DNA of 64,000 bases from positions 868,001-932,000 of the forward strand of contig CAVUEG010000006.1 of NCBI GenBank assembly GCA_963740525.1. The letters are read 5' to 3'. How positions within the stretch are numbered: the first letter of the stretch is position 1; each line of letters begins with the position of its first letter. This stretch comes from CAVUEG01 sp963740525 (lineage in GTDB: Bacteria > Actinomycetota > Actinomycetes > Propionibacteriales > Nocardioidaceae). Under the pieces are notes generated by a model. The model was not told the DNA's origin. It made no database searches and saw nothing but the letters and a program-made list of their open reading frames with translations. This document shows, one piece after another, positions 51,747 to 60,821 of the stretch. The position numbers and the translations under genes were made by a program.

Positions 51747-51980
51747 TCAACCGGAGATGGTGAGCAGGACGTCGCCCTCCTGGACCACGTCGCCTCCCGT
51801 GACCTTGACCCCGGTCACGGCCCCCGGGTGCTCGGCGAGCACGGGGATCTCCATCTTCATCGACTCCAGCAGCACCACGGTGTCACCGACCTCGACCCGG
51901 TCGCCGACGCCCACCTGGACCGACAACACGTTCGCCACCATCTCGGCGACGATCTCGACGTCCTTCTGCTCACGAGCCAT
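51747..51980 (-). CDS. biotin/lipoyl attachment domain protein (stand-alone)
   Basis: A 77-aa protein consisting of one biotinyl/lipoyl barrel. The modified lysine is in L-L-E-S-M-K-M-E-I-P, which with M-K-M is typical for biotin attachment. It resembles the BCCP piece of acyl-CoA carboxylases and the small 'biotin/lipoyl-binding carrier' proteins of actinobacteria. No carboxylase subunit or ligase is nearby, so its partner is unknown. Confidence 0.88.
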   Translation of the reverse strand: MAREQKDVEIVAEMVANVLSVQVGVGDRVEVGDTVVLLESMKMEIPVLAEHPGAVTGVKVTGGDVVQEGDVLLTISG

Positions 51981-52028
51981 GCCGCGAGGCTACCGACTAC
52001 CAGCAGGTACGCCGAACGGGCTCGCTGG

Positions 52029-53063
52029 TCACAGCAGGGGCAGCGTGCGCGCGGGCTCCGGTCGAAGCGCCGAGGCAGCCTCCTCCTGGCGAGCACGTCG
52101 CCCGCGCGGGCCGGTGAGGAAGGTGTCGGCCCGGATCACGAGATACCCGAGCGCGAACCCGAGCAGGACGCCGTACGCCGTGCCGAGCGCGGCGTGGAAG
52201 AGCGACCGACCCGGCTCCAGCAGGGCGCAGGTGATCGGGGCTGTGGCCGCGACCCCGAAGGCGCACACCCACCATCCCTGCCGGCGACGGGCACGCATGT
52301 GGCTACCCCAGGCGACGGCCGGGATGCCCAGCAGGACCTCGATCGGCCGTGGGACGGCGCCGAGGTGGTTCCGCAGCCAGGTCTCGGCCTCGTCGATCGT
52401 CGCGATCAGCTCAGGAGTGCCCCACCGGGTGAGCGCCTCGGTGTAGGCGAGGGTCACCACGATCAAAGCCAGGCCGGTCCCGACCACCAGGTACCCGCGG
52501 CGACCGAGGCCGTGGAAGCCGGCCCCGAGGCGGTAGACGAGCGCCAGCGACCCGAGCATGGCCGCGCCGAGGACGAGGTAGCTGAAGCGGTCGAAGGACA
52601 CCACGGGGCGGTAGGCCGCGACCGCGAAGGAGCCGACGGTCGCGAACCCGACGGCGATCACCACCTCGCGGGCCACCCCTCGGGTGCCGCGGGAGGGCAC
52701 GGTGACCATCACCGCCAGGACCGCGGCCACCACGGCGGTGGCCGCGGCGACGCCGGCGGAGACGACCGGGAGGTTCGACAGGCTGGCCGCCAGCCCCAGG
52801 AGCAGGCCGAGCAGACCGCACAGCCACTTGCGCCCACCCGAGCGGGACCCGAGCGCATAGCTGTAGGTCGTGGTCACGGTGACCGCGCCGGCCAGCGGAG
52901 CCCAGGCGGGCAGCGCCTCGGTGAACCAGTCGAGGACCAGGATCGCGAACGCGCTGAACGTGACGACGAACCACAGCCCCTTGCGCACTGGGGCGATCCG
53001 CTCCCCGGCGCTGCGGGTGGGTACGGCGCGCCGCCGACCAGGTTGCTGGTCAGCACGAGCCAC
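52029..53063 (-). CDS. multi-pass integral membrane protein
   Basis: A protein of about 344 aa with eight to ten hydrophobic segments (W-F-V-V-T-F-S-A-F-A-I-L-V-L, L-C-G-L-L-G-L-L-L-G, G-Y-L-V-V-G-T-G-L-A-L-I-V-V, L-G-F-A-L-G-Y-L-V-I) and a basic C-terminal tail. GTG at 53063 with GAAGGG upstream is favoured; an ATG at 53135 would add 24 residues of low-complexity sequence. No family is recognised. It is downstream of the amidase gene but separated by 94 bp. Confidence 0.7.
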   Translation of the reverse strand: MARADQQPGRRRAVPTRSAGERIAPVRKGLWFVVTFSAFAILVLDWFTEALPAWAPLAGAVTVTTTYSYALGSRSGGRKWLCGLLGLLLGLAASLSNLPVVSAGVAAATAVVAAVLAVMVTVPSRGTRGVAREVVIAVGFATVGSFAVAAYRPVVSFDRFSYLVLGAAMLGSLALVYRLGAGFHGLGRRGYLVVGTGLALIVVTLAYTEALTRWGTPELIATIDEAETWLRNHLGAVPRPIEVLLGIPAVAWGSHMRARRRQGWWVCAFGVAATAPITCALLEPGRSLFHAALGTAYGVLLGFALGYLVIRADTFLTGPRGRRARQEEAASALRPEPARTLPLL

Positions 53064-53157
53064 GACAGAACCCTTCAGAAGGCCACCACACACAGGAAGT
53101 CGGCACCCCGCCGCCGACGCCGGTGACGATACCAACGGCGGGGCGGCCGGACCGAGG

Positions 53158-53982
53158 TCACATCCGTCGGTTGGTCAGTGACGGGTTCTGTGCCCTGGCC
53201 CGGTCGAGCACGTCCCGCTCCAGCCGCGCCGTGAGCACTACGCCGTCCGACCCGTCGGCCTCGGTGACCACGTCACCGAACGGGTCGACGACGAGCGAGT
53301 GACCGGTGTAGCGCGGCTCGGGCTGGCCGACGGCGACGACGTAGGCCGTGTTCTCGATCGCGCGGGCGACGGCAAGGGTCCGCCAGTGCTCGACCTTGCG
53401 TTCACCCGCCACCCAGGCGGACGGCACCACGAGCACCTCGGCCCCATCGGCGACCAGGGCCCGGGCGAGCTCGGGGAAGCGCAGGTCGTAGCAGGTCATC
53501 AGGCCGACCCGGAACCCCCCGATGTCGACCACGACGGGCGTCAGCGCGCCAGCGCTGAGGCGGTCGGACTCGCGGTAGCCGAAGGAGTCGTAGAGATGGA
53601 TCTTGCGGTAGCGGGTGACTCCCGACGGCGTGGCGCAGACCAGCGTGTTGAACGGCCGGGCCGGGTCCTCGCCCTGCTCGAACATCCCGGCGACGACGCT
53701 GACCCCGTGCGCGCCGGACAGTGCCTGGACCCGGCTTACGAACGGGCCGTCGAAGGGCTCGGCGTACGTGCCCAGGTCGAGGTCGGGGCTTCCGAAGTCA
53801 CAGGCGAAGGCCTCGGGGAAGACCACCAGGTCCGACTCACCCGCCACCTGCGCGACCACGTCGAGTCCCGCCCGGTTGGCCTCGGGGTCCAACCCCGAGG
53901 CGCGTTGGACCAGCGTCACCCGCAGGTGGTCGCCGCGGTCGTCCCGGTCGAGGGGGTCTTGCCGTTCTGGAGCTGTGCCCAT
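53158..53982 (-). CDS. carbon-nitrogen hydrolase family protein (nitrilase superfamily)
   Basis: A 274-aa protein with the complete E-K-C triad: E in V-V-F-P-E-A-F, K in R-Y-R-K-I-H-L-Y-D and C in L-M-T-C-Y-D-L-R-F-P-E. Sequence around the cysteine is like the omega-amidase/deaminated glutathione amidase (Nit) class rather than nitrilases proper. It probably hydrolyses an amide metabolite in the cytoplasm. The start may be at the first M, or at the in-frame L-R-V-T-L-V-Q-R later. Divergent from the mobA-like gene. Confidence 0.88.
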   Translation of the reverse strand: MGTAPERQDPLDRDDRGDHLRVTLVQRASGLDPEANRAGLDVVAQVAGESDLVVFPEAFACDFGSPDLDLGTYAEPFDGPFVSRVQALSGAHGVSVVAGMFEQGEDPARPFNTLVCATPSGVTRYRKIHLYDSFGYRESDRLSAGALTPVVVDIGGFRVGLMTCYDLRFPELARALVADGAEVLVVPSAWVAGERKVEHWRTLAVARAIENTAYVVAVGQPEPRYTGHSLVVDPFGDVVTEADGSDGVVLTARLERDVLDRARAQNPSLTNRRM

Positions 53983-54020
53983 CCGCCCAGCCTGCCAGCC
54001 TCGGTGGGAGACTGCGAGGC

Positions 54021-54635
54021 ATGGTCACCCCCGGCAGCCCCGGCCACCTGGGGGCAGTGGTGCTCAGCGGCGGTACGGGTCGCCGTCTCGGCGGCGCGGA
54101 CAAGGCAGGGCTGCGGCTCTCTGGTCGCTCGCTCCTCGACCACGCCCTGGAGGCCACCGCCGCGGCGGACGCGACCGTGGTGGTCGGTCCGCCCACGCCC
54201 ACGTCCCGCGAGGTGACCTGGACCCGGGAGCAGCCCGCAGGCGGCGGACCGGCGGCCGGCCTCCTGGCCGGACTCGCGGCGCTCCCGCCGGCGGTGGACA
54301 CCGTGCTGTTCCTCGCCGTCGACATGCCCGCAGTCCGCACTGGCACCTTCGAGCGTCTCCTGACCGCGGCCGCCGAGCACGACGGTGCGGTGCTGGTCGG
54401 CCGTGATGACCGCCGCCAGCTCGCCGGTGTCCTGCGGCGCTCCCGGGTCGCAGCCCCACCGGGGGACCCCGAGGGGTTGCCGATGCACCGACTTCTCGCC
54501 GGGCTGGACCTGTGCGAGGTGCCGGCCCTGGGTGACGAGTCGGTCGACGTCGACACCTGGGACGAGCTCGAGCGTCTGAGCCAATTGGCTGACGCCTTAC
54601 CGCCTCAGGTAGTTGCCAAGGACGGCGAGCCGTAG
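54021..54635 (+). CDS. mobA: NTP transferase, MobA-like (molybdenum cofactor guanylyltransferase)
   Basis: A 204-aa nucleotidyltransferase. The N-terminal G-A-V-V-L-S-G-G-T-G-R-R-L-G-G-A-D-K-A is the GT-A nucleotide-binding loop; L-A-V-D-M-P is the metal-binding D-M-P; G-G-G-P-A-A-G-L is the guanine-site loop. The order matches MobA, which adds GMP to molybdopterin. The role is consistent with the small partner gene that follows by 13 bp, though actinobacterial paralogues exist, so some doubt remains. Confidence 0.8.
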   Translation: MVTPGSPGHLGAVVLSGGTGRRLGGADKAGLRLSGRSLLDHALEATAAADATVVVGPPTPTSREVTWTREQPAGGGPAAGLLAGLAALPPAVDTVLFLAVDMPAVRTGTFERLLTAAAEHDGAVLVGRDDRRQLAGVLRRSRVAAPPGDPEGLPMHRLLAGLDLCEVPALGDESVDVDTWDELERLSQLADALPPQVVAKDGEP

Positions 54636-54648
54636 AACGCTGGGCCTC

Positions 54649-54972
54649 GTGAACCTGCACGACTGGATCGACGAGCTCTGCGACGCCTTCGACATCGAGA
54701 CCGAGGTCGACGAGGCGCTCGTCCTCGACCTCGCGCGCGAGGTCGCGCACAGCGTCGAGCGACCGGCCGCACCGATCTCGACCTACCTGCTGGGGTACGC
54801 CGCCGGACTCCGCGACGCCTCACCCGAGGCCATCGAGGCGCTGGCCGACAAGGCGACCACGCTGGCCGAGCACTGGGACGGCAAGCCCGACCCGGTCGAC
54901 GAGATCGAGGACGTCGACGAAACGGAGCTCTCGGGGCTCGGGGACCTCGTGGAGATCTCCGAGGACGCGTAG
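54649..54972 (+). CDS. DUF6457-type small helical protein
   Basis: A 107-aa acidic protein: W-I-D-E-L-C-D-A-F-D-I-E-T-E-V-D at the start, a helix with L-A-R-E-V-A-H-S-V-E-R-P and P-I-S-T-Y-L-L-G-Y-A-A-G-L. Such proteins are found next to or fused to MobA-like enzymes, and may assist cofactor transfer; the role is not established. GTG at 54649 is the start, 13 bp after the mobA-like stop. Confidence 0.8.
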   Translation: MNLHDWIDELCDAFDIETEVDEALVLDLAREVAHSVERPAAPISTYLLGYAAGLRDASPEAIEALADKATTLAEHWDGKPDPVDEIEDVDETELSGLGDLVEISEDA

Positions 54973-55008
54973 CGGTCCGCTCACCGGGCCCCCGCTAGCC
55001 TCGGGCCC

Positions 55009-55986
55009 ATGCGCGCAGTGATGGTGGACCAGCCCGGAGGGCCCGACGCCCTGCTCCTCAAGGACGTCCCGGACCCGGTCGCCGCGGCCGGGGAAGTGGT
55101 CCTCGATGTGGCCGCGACCGCGATCAACCGGGCCGACACCCTGCAGCGGATGGGGTTCTACCCACCGCCCCCGGGGGCCTCGGACGTGCTCGGCCTCGAG
55201 TGCTCCGGCACCGTCAGCGCCGTGGGCGAGGGCGTCGACGGCTGGGCCGTCGGTGACCGGGCATGCGCCCTCCTCTCCGGTGGCGGGTACGCCGAGAAGG
55301 TGGCGGTCCCCGCCGGGCAGCTGATGCCGGTGCCGGACGGCATCGACCTGGTGACCGCCGCGGCGCTCCCTGAGGTCGCCTGCACGGTCTGGTCGAACGT
55401 CTTCATGGTGGCGGGGCTGCGTCCCGACGAGTCCTTCCTTGTCCACGGCGGCGGTGGGGGGATCGGCACGATGGCGATCCAGCTGGCCCGTGCGCTCGGG
55501 TCCCGCGTCTTCACCACTGCCGGGAGCGCGGAGAAGCTCGAGGTCTGTCGGTCGCTCGGCGCGGACGTGACCGTGAACTACCGCGAGCAGGACTTCGTCG
55601 ACGTGATCGGCGAGGAGACCGGCGGCACGGGGGTCGACGTGATCTTGGACTGCATGGGTGGGAAGTACCTCGGCCCCAACGTGAGGGCGCTGGCGACCCA
55701 GGGTCGCCTGGTGATCATCGGCATGCAGGGCGGCACGAAGGGCGAGCTCGACATCGCCACCCTGCTCGCCAAGCGGGGTGCCGTGATCGCCACTGCCCTG
55801 CGCTCGCGACCGGTCGAGGATAAGGCGGCAATCTGTGCCTCGGTGGTCGAGCACGTGTGGCCCCTCGTCGCCGACGGCACAGTGCGGCCGGTCGTCCACA
55901 CCACGATGCCGCTCGGGGACGCCCCGGCAGCGCACGCGCTGATGGAGTCCAGTGACCACGTGGGGAAGATCCTGCTCACTGCGTAG
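55009..55986 (+). CDS. NAD(P)H-quinone oxidoreductase (PIG3/QOR type)
   Basis: A 325-aa zinc-free medium-chain dehydrogenase. It starts M-R-A-V-M-V-D-Q-P-G-G-P-D-A-L, with A-I-N-R-A-D-T-L-Q-R-M-G-F-Y-P-P-P characteristic of the PIG3/TP53I3 group and the nucleotide loop H-G-G-G-G-G-I-G-T. No zinc cysteine cluster. It reduces quinones or similar electrophiles with NADPH. ATG at 55009; the proteasome activator gene follows 9 bp downstream. Confidence 0.9.
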   Translation: MRAVMVDQPGGPDALLLKDVPDPVAAAGEVVLDVAATAINRADTLQRMGFYPPPPGASDVLGLECSGTVSAVGEGVDGWAVGDRACALLSGGGYAEKVAVPAGQLMPVPDGIDLVTAAALPEVACTVWSNVFMVAGLRPDESFLVHGGGGGIGTMAIQLARALGSRVFTTAGSAEKLEVCRSLGADVTVNYREQDFVDVIGEETGGTGVDVILDCMGGKYLGPNVRALATQGRLVIIGMQGGTKGELDIATLLAKRGAVIATALRSRPVEDKAAICASVVEHVWPLVADGTVRPVVHTTMPLGDAPAAHALMESSDHVGKILLTA

Positions 55987-55995
55987 GGTGGCGTC

Positions 55996-56565
55996 ATGAC
56001 CCACGAACACCCCGAGGAACCGACTGCGCAGCCCTCCGCCGGCGACGACCCGCGCGTGGTGGTGATCGGCCCCGACGGGACGCCGATCGCCGCTTCAGGC
56101 GCACCGAAAGGTGGCGGGGAGCGACACGTGACCGAGCTGGTCGAACAGCCGGCGAAGGTGATGCGGATCGGCAGCATGATCCGCCAGCTCCTCGACGAGG
56201 TGAAGTCCGCGCCCCTCGACGAGGCGAGCCGGGCCAGGCTGGCCGACATCTACGACGCGTCGATCAAGGAGCTCGAGGAGGGACTTGCCCCCGAGCTCGT
56301 CGAGGAGCTCGAGAGGCTGTCGCTGCCGTTCACCTCGCAGACGCCCAGCGAGGCAGAGCTCCGGATCGCGCAGGCCCAGCTGGTGGGCTGGCTCGAGGGC
56401 CTGTTCCACGGCATCCAGACCGCCATCTACGCCCAGCAGGTCTCGGCCCGTGCGCAGCTCGAGCAGATGCGGCGAGCGCTGCCGCCGGGAATGATGCCCG
56501 GCACCGAGGACGCCGACGGCGAGGACTCGTCCGACGACAGCGGCCGCAACGGGATGTACCTGTAG
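55996..56565 (+). CDS. bpa: bacterial proteasome activator Bpa
   Basis: A 189-aa actinobacterial protein matching mycobacterial Bpa/PafE, an ATP-independent ring that opens the 20S core gate. A disordered N-terminus is followed by four helices (P-A-K-V-M-R-I-G-S-M-I-R-Q-L-L, E-L-E-E-G-L-A-P-E-L, L-V-G-W-L-E-G-L-F-H-G-I-Q). It ends G-M-Y-L, the core-binding terminus similar to G-Q-Y-L in mycobacteria. No proteasome gene is nearby. Confidence 0.93.
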   Translation: MTHEHPEEPTAQPSAGDDPRVVVIGPDGTPIAASGAPKGGGERHVTELVEQPAKVMRIGSMIRQLLDEVKSAPLDEASRARLADIYDASIKELEEGLAPELVEELERLSLPFTSQTPSEAELRIAQAQLVGWLEGLFHGIQTAIYAQQVSARAQLEQMRRALPPGMMPGTEDADGEDSSDDSGRNGMYL

Positions 56566-56620
56566 CACATCGCGAGGCGGCCGCCCTCCGGGATCGTTCG
56601 CCGAGTGTCACCGACGTCGG

Positions 56621-57220
56621 TCAGTGCCAGCGGTGGGCCACATCCACCACGACCCGGCGGCCACCGCCGGAGTCGTGCACGACGAACACGCGCATCGGAA
56701 GCTTGGCCCTGACCCCGAGCCCGATCGTCGTCTGCCCCTCGAAGGACCCCGCCCAGGCCACCTGACGGAAGGTCCGGTAGCCGCCGACATCGACGAGCTC
56801 CTGCCAGTTGTCGGGCTCGTAGGTGAGGTTGCCGTCAGTGTCATAGGCCGGTGCCTTGACGATGATGCGCAGCTTCGCGTGACCGCGGAGCGGGACCTTG
56901 GCGCCGGAGCCGTCCTTCTCGACCTTCTTCACGTACTCGACCCGGTAGCCCGGCTTGCCCTTGCCCTTTCCGGCGATGTCGACCACCAGCCGGTCGAAGC
57001 AGTGGTGGCGACCGGACCGGATGTTGGTGATCTGCCTGCTGGTGAAGTGCGCTCGATGCTTCGCGAGCGACCCCCAGTGCGTCGTACAGGCGGCTGCCGA
57101 TGCCGTCGGCGCTGACGTGGCGGCGGCGACCGGGGCGACCGGGGCGACCGGGGCGATCGTCACGGCCAGGGCGAGTACGAGCGGGCGGATGGTGCGGATG
57201 GTTCGCTGGGAAATCTTCAT
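56621..57220 (-). CDS. exported AMIN-like domain protein
   Basis: A 199-aa secreted protein. The signal peptide (S-Q-R-T-I-R-T-I-R-P-L-V-L-A-L-A-V-T) runs to about residue 41, with a P-V-A triplicate from a GACCGGGGC repeat. The mature part has the AMIN-like pattern H-C-F-D-R-L-V-V-D-I and ends R-V-V-V-D-V-A-H. Such domains bind cell-wall polymers in other proteins; function here is unknown. GAGGAGGG precedes the ATG at 57220, a strong site. Confidence 0.8.
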   Translation of the reverse strand: MKISQRTIRTIRPLVLALAVTIAPVAPVAPVAAATSAPTASAAACTTHWGSLAKHRAHFTSRQITNIRSGRHHCFDRLVVDIAGKGKGKPGYRVEYVKKVEKDGSGAKVPLRGHAKLRIIVKAPAYDTDGNLTYEPDNWQELVDVGGYRTFRQVAWAGSFEGQTTIGLGVRAKLPMRVFVVHDSGGGRRVVVDVAHRWH

Positions 57221-57356
57221 GGTGTCCCTCCTCATTGGACACCGGTTACACGCGGAGCTCGCAGACCTGGTTGACGTACGCCGGACCATCCATCCGCGCA
57301 TCGAGCTGCCCGCGATGCATGCGGGTCGCTCGGTCACCCAGGGTCATCACCCGCCG

Positions 57357-58133
57357 TCAGACCTCGGTGCGTCCGTCGTTGTCCTTGGTGCGCAGGCCGA
57401 TCTTGTCGCCCAGCCACACCAACGGGTCGAACTTGCGATCCACGACGCGCTCCTTCATCGGGATGATCGCGTTGTCGGTGATCTTGATGCCCTCGGGGCA
57501 GACCTCGGTGCAGCACTTGGTGATGTTGCACATCCCGAGCCCTGCCGCGTCCTGGGCGAGGTTGCGCCGGTCGTTGGTGTCGAGCGGATGCATGTCGAGC
57601 TCGGCGTACCGCAGGAAGAAGCGTGGACCGGCGAAGGCCTTCTTGTTCTCCTCGTGGTCACGCACGACGTGGCAGGTGTTCTGGCACAGGAAGCACTCGA
57701 TGCACTTGCGGAACTCCTGCCCGCGCTCGACGTCGACCTGCATCATCCGGCGCTTGCCGTCGGCGTCGCGGGGCGTCGGCGCGAACGCCGGCACCTCCTT
57801 GGCCTTCTCGTAGTTGAAGGACACGTCGGTGACGAGGTCGCGGATCACTGGGAAGCTGCGCATCGGGGTGACCGTGATCGTCTCGGACTCGTCGAAGTCC
57901 GCGAGCCGGGTCATGCAGAGGAGTCGGGGCCGGCCGTTGATCTCCGCCGAGCACGAGCCGCACTTGCCCGCTTTGCAGTTCCAGCGGACCGCGAGGTCGC
58001 CGGCCTGCGTCGCCTGGAGACGGTGGATCGCGTCCAGGACGACCTCACCCTCCTCGGCCTGCACCGTGTAGTCGCCGAGCTCGCCGCCGTCGGCGTCCCC
58101 ACGCCACACCCGCAGCTTCAGGTCGTAGCTCAC
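57357..58133 (-). CDS. sdhB: succinate dehydrogenase/fumarate reductase iron-sulfur subunit
   Basis: A 258-aa electron-transfer subunit. The 2Fe-2S site is C-K-A-G-K-C-G-S-C and a later C; the 4Fe-4S and 3Fe-4S sites are C-I-E-C-F-L-C-Q-N-T-C and C-N-I-T-K-C-C-T-E-V-C-P. GTG at 58133 overlaps the sdhA TGA by 4 nt. It passes electrons from FAD of SdhA toward menaquinone at the membrane subunit. Confidence 0.95.
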   Translation of the reverse strand: MSYDLKLRVWRGDADGGELGDYTVQAEEGEVVLDAIHRLQATQAGDLAVRWNCKAGKCGSCSAEINGRPRLLCMTRLADFDESETITVTPMRSFPVIRDLVTDVSFNYEKAKEVPAFAPTPRDADGKRRMMQVDVERGQEFRKCIECFLCQNTCHVVRDHEENKKAFAGPRFFLRYAELDMHPLDTNDRRNLAQDAAGLGMCNITKCCTEVCPEGIKITDNAIIPMKERVVDRKFDPLVWLGDKIGLRTKDNDGRTEV

Positions 58134-60028
58134 GCGTCCTCCTTCTTGGGCTCGTCGAAGAGCTCTTTGAGGTCGTCCGGCATCACCGGCAACGCCTGGT
58201 GCCTGAAGTCCACCGAGTCGCCGTCGGCGGCCAGGGTGAGGATCAGGTTCTTCGCGCCCCACTCGGGGTCGGGCTTCGGGTAGTCGTCACGGGTGTGACC
58301 GCCACGGGACTCCTGCCGCTCCAGCGCCGCCTTCGCGATGCACTCGCTGACCAGGAGCATGTTGGTCAGGTCCATCGCCAGGTGCCACCCGGGGTTGTAC
58401 TGCCGGTGGCCCTCCACCAGCATGTGTTGCGCACGTTCCTTGAGCTTGGCGATCTCCCCGAGGGACTCGGTCAGCTCGTCCGCAGTGCGGATGATGCCGA
58501 CCAGACGCTGCATGACGTCCTGCAGGTCCTTCTGGATCGTGTACGGGTTCTCCGTCCAGTCGTCCTCGGCCTCGAACGGGGCCAACGCGCGGGCGCCTGC
58601 AGCCTTGATCTCGGCCTGGTCGAGCGCGATCCGCTCCGCACCGGCGGCCCGGGTCGCGGCGGCCTCTCCGGCCCGTCGCCCGAAGACGAGGAGGTCTGAG
58701 AGCGAGTTGCCGCCCAGTCGGTTGGAGCCGTGCATGCCGCCGGCCACCTCCCCTGCGGCGTACAGGCCGGTGACCTTGCTCTCCTCGGTGTCGGGGTCGA
58801 CCTCGACGCCACCCATCACGTAGTGGCAGGTCGGTCCGACCTCCATCGGCTCCGCGGTGATGTCGACGTCCGCGAGCTCCTTGAACTGGTGGTACATCGA
58901 CGGGAGGCGACGCCTGATGAACTCGGGGTCACGGCGCGACGCGATGTCGAGGAAGACCCCGCCGTGGGGTGAACCACGCCCCGCCTTGACCTCGGAGTTG
59001 ATCGCCCGCGCGACCTCGTCGCGGGGCAGCAGCTCGGGTGGTCGCCGGTTGTTCTTCTTGTCGTCGTACCACCGGTCGGCCTCCTCCTCGGTGTCGGCCG
59101 TCTCGGCCTTGAAGAAGTCCGGGATGTAGTCGAACATGAACCGCTTGCCCTCGGAGTTGCGCAGGATCCCGCCGTCGCCGCGCACCGACTCGGTGACCAG
59201 GATCCCCCGCACCGACGGTGGCCAGACCATGCCGGTTGGGTGGAACTGGACGAACTCCATGTTGACCAGCGAGGCGCCGGTGCGCAGCGCGAGCGCATGC
59301 CCGTCGCCGGTGTACTCCCAGGAGTTCGAGGTCACCTGGTAGGACTTGCCGATGCCTCCGGTCGCGAGTACGACGGACGGGGCGGCGAAGCTGACGAAGC
59401 GCCCCGACTCGCGCCAGTAGCCGAAGGCGCCGATCACCTGGTCGCCCGAGGTGAACAGCTCGGTGACCGTGAACTCCATGAACACGTCGATGCCGAGCGC
59501 GACGGCGCGCTGCTGGAGGGTCCGGATCATCTCCAGGCCGGTGCGGTCCCCCACATGCGCCAGGCGCGCGTAGCGGTGCCCGCCGAAGTCGCGCTGTGAG
59601 ATCAGGCCGTCCTCGGTGCGGTCGAAGAGCGCGCCCCACTCCTCGAGCTCGAGCACCCGCTCAGGCGCCTCCTGGGCGTGCAGCTGCGCCATCCGCCAGT
59701 GGTTGAGCATCTTGCCGCCACGCATCGTGTCGCGGAAGTGGACCTGCCAGTTGTCCTCGGAGTAGACGTTGCCCATCGACGCCGCGATGCCGCCCTCGGC
59801 CATCACCGTGTGGGCCTTGCCGAGCAGCGACTTGCACAGGATCGCGACCCGCGCACCGGCGTCGTGGGCGGCGATCGCGGCACGCAGGCCGGCACCGCCC
59901 GCACCGATCACGACCACGTCGTACTCGTGGGCCTCGAAGCCGGTGCCGCCCTCGGGCTCGGCGGCCGCGTCCATCCGGTTGCCGGTCATCGGGTGCCGGT
60001 CATCGGGAGTGGAGCTTGTCGAATCCAT
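58130..60028 (-). CDS. sdhA: succinate dehydrogenase/fumarate reductase flavoprotein subunit
   Basis: A 632-aa flavoprotein. FAD binding: V-V-V-I-G-A-G-G-A-G-L-R-A-A; the covalent FAD histidine region is G-K-A-H-T-V-M-A-E-G-G. Active-site stretches Q-F-H-P-T-G and G-L-Y-A-A-G-E-V-A-G-G are present. It oxidises succinate to fumarate. The sequence is of the mycobacterial Sdh1 type, and the gene order membrane subunit-sdhA-sdhB matches that operon. Adjacent start and stop codons couple it to the membrane subunit gene. Confidence 0.95.
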   Translation of the reverse strand: MDSTSSTPDDRHPMTGNRMDAAAEPEGGTGFEAHEYDVVVIGAGGAGLRAAIAAHDAGARVAILCKSLLGKAHTVMAEGGIAASMGNVYSEDNWQVHFRDTMRGGKMLNHWRMAQLHAQEAPERVLELEEWGALFDRTEDGLISQRDFGGHRYARLAHVGDRTGLEMIRTLQQRAVALGIDVFMEFTVTELFTSGDQVIGAFGYWRESGRFVSFAAPSVVLATGGIGKSYQVTSNSWEYTGDGHALALRTGASLVNMEFVQFHPTGMVWPPSVRGILVTESVRGDGGILRNSEGKRFMFDYIPDFFKAETADTEEEADRWYDDKKNNRRPPELLPRDEVARAINSEVKAGRGSPHGGVFLDIASRRDPEFIRRRLPSMYHQFKELADVDITAEPMEVGPTCHYVMGGVEVDPDTEESKVTGLYAAGEVAGGMHGSNRLGGNSLSDLLVFGRRAGEAAATRAAGAERIALDQAEIKAAGARALAPFEAEDDWTENPYTIQKDLQDVMQRLVGIIRTADELTESLGEIAKLKERAQHMLVEGHRQYNPGWHLAMDLTNMLLVSECIAKAALERQESRGGHTRDDYPKPDPEWGAKNLILTLAADGDSVDFRHQALPVMPDDLKELFDEPKKEDA

Positions 60029-60814
60029 CTAGAAGAACCTCGGGTCGTGGATGGCGCCGGTGGCGAGAAGGTAGACGTACACGTCGGTGAGTGCGACCGA
60101 GAACAGCGACAGCCACGCGTAGAGCGCGTGCCGCTGGTTCTGGCCGGACACCCAGGTCCACAGCTTGTAGCGGACCGGGTGCTTGCTGAAGTGGCGCAGT
60201 CGACCGCCGATGGCGTGCCGGCACGAGTGGCACGACAGCGTGTAGAGCCAGATCAGCACGACGTTGGCCAGGAAGATCAGCGTGCCGAGACCCATGTGGC
60301 CCCAGTCGCCGTTCTCGTCCTGGAAGGTCAGCACCGCATCGAAGGTGAGGATCGCGGCGACCACCATCGCGGCGTACCAGAAGTAGCGGTGGATGTTGTT
60401 CAGGATCAGCGGCAGCCTGGTCTCACCTGAGTAGGAGGTGTGCGGCTCGGCCACGCCACAGGCCGGGGGGCTCAGCCAGAACGCCCGGTAGTACGCCTTG
60501 CGGTAGTAGTAGCAGCTCATCCGGAAGCCCAGCGGGAAGATCAGGATGATCAGCGCCGGTGAGAGCTGCCACCAGCTGAACGGCTGGCCGAAGTCGGAGG
60601 ACCCGGCGAGACAGTTCCCGAGGCAGGGCGAGTAGAACGGCGAGAGGTACGGCTCCGAGAAGTAGTTCGCGCCCTCGAAGGCTCGCCAGGTGGCGTAGAT
60701 GACGAAGGCCGTGAAGACGACGAACGTGGCGGCGGGATACAGCCACCACCGGTCCTGTCGCAGAGTGCGTTCCCCGATCGCTGCGCGACCGGGGCTGTGG
60801 ATGCCCGTTGACAT
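60029..60814 (-). CDS. succinate dehydrogenase membrane anchor (Sdh1-type cytochrome b)
   Basis: A 261-aa protein with five or six membrane helices and several conserved histidines that could bind b haems (H-R-Y-F-W-Y-A-A-M-V-V, T-L-S-C-H-S-C-R-H-A-I-G-G). It is a single fused anchor, in contrast with the two small SdhC/SdhD of E. coli, and resembles the mycobacterial Sdh1 subunit. It anchors SdhAB and reduces menaquinone. The stop abuts the sdhA ATG. Confidence 0.88.
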   Translation of the reverse strand: MSTGIHSPGRAAIGERTLRQDRWWLYPAATFVVFTAFVIYATWRAFEGANYFSEPYLSPFYSPCLGNCLAGSSDFGQPFSWWQLSPALIILIFPLGFRMSCYYYRKAYYRAFWLSPPACGVAEPHTSYSGETRLPLILNNIHRYFWYAAMVVAAILTFDAVLTFQDENGDWGHMGLGTLIFLANVVLIWLYTLSCHSCRHAIGGRLRHFSKHPVRYKLWTWVSGQNQRHALYAWLSLFSVALTDVYVYLLATGAIHDPRFF

Positions 60815-60821
60815 GTGTCTC

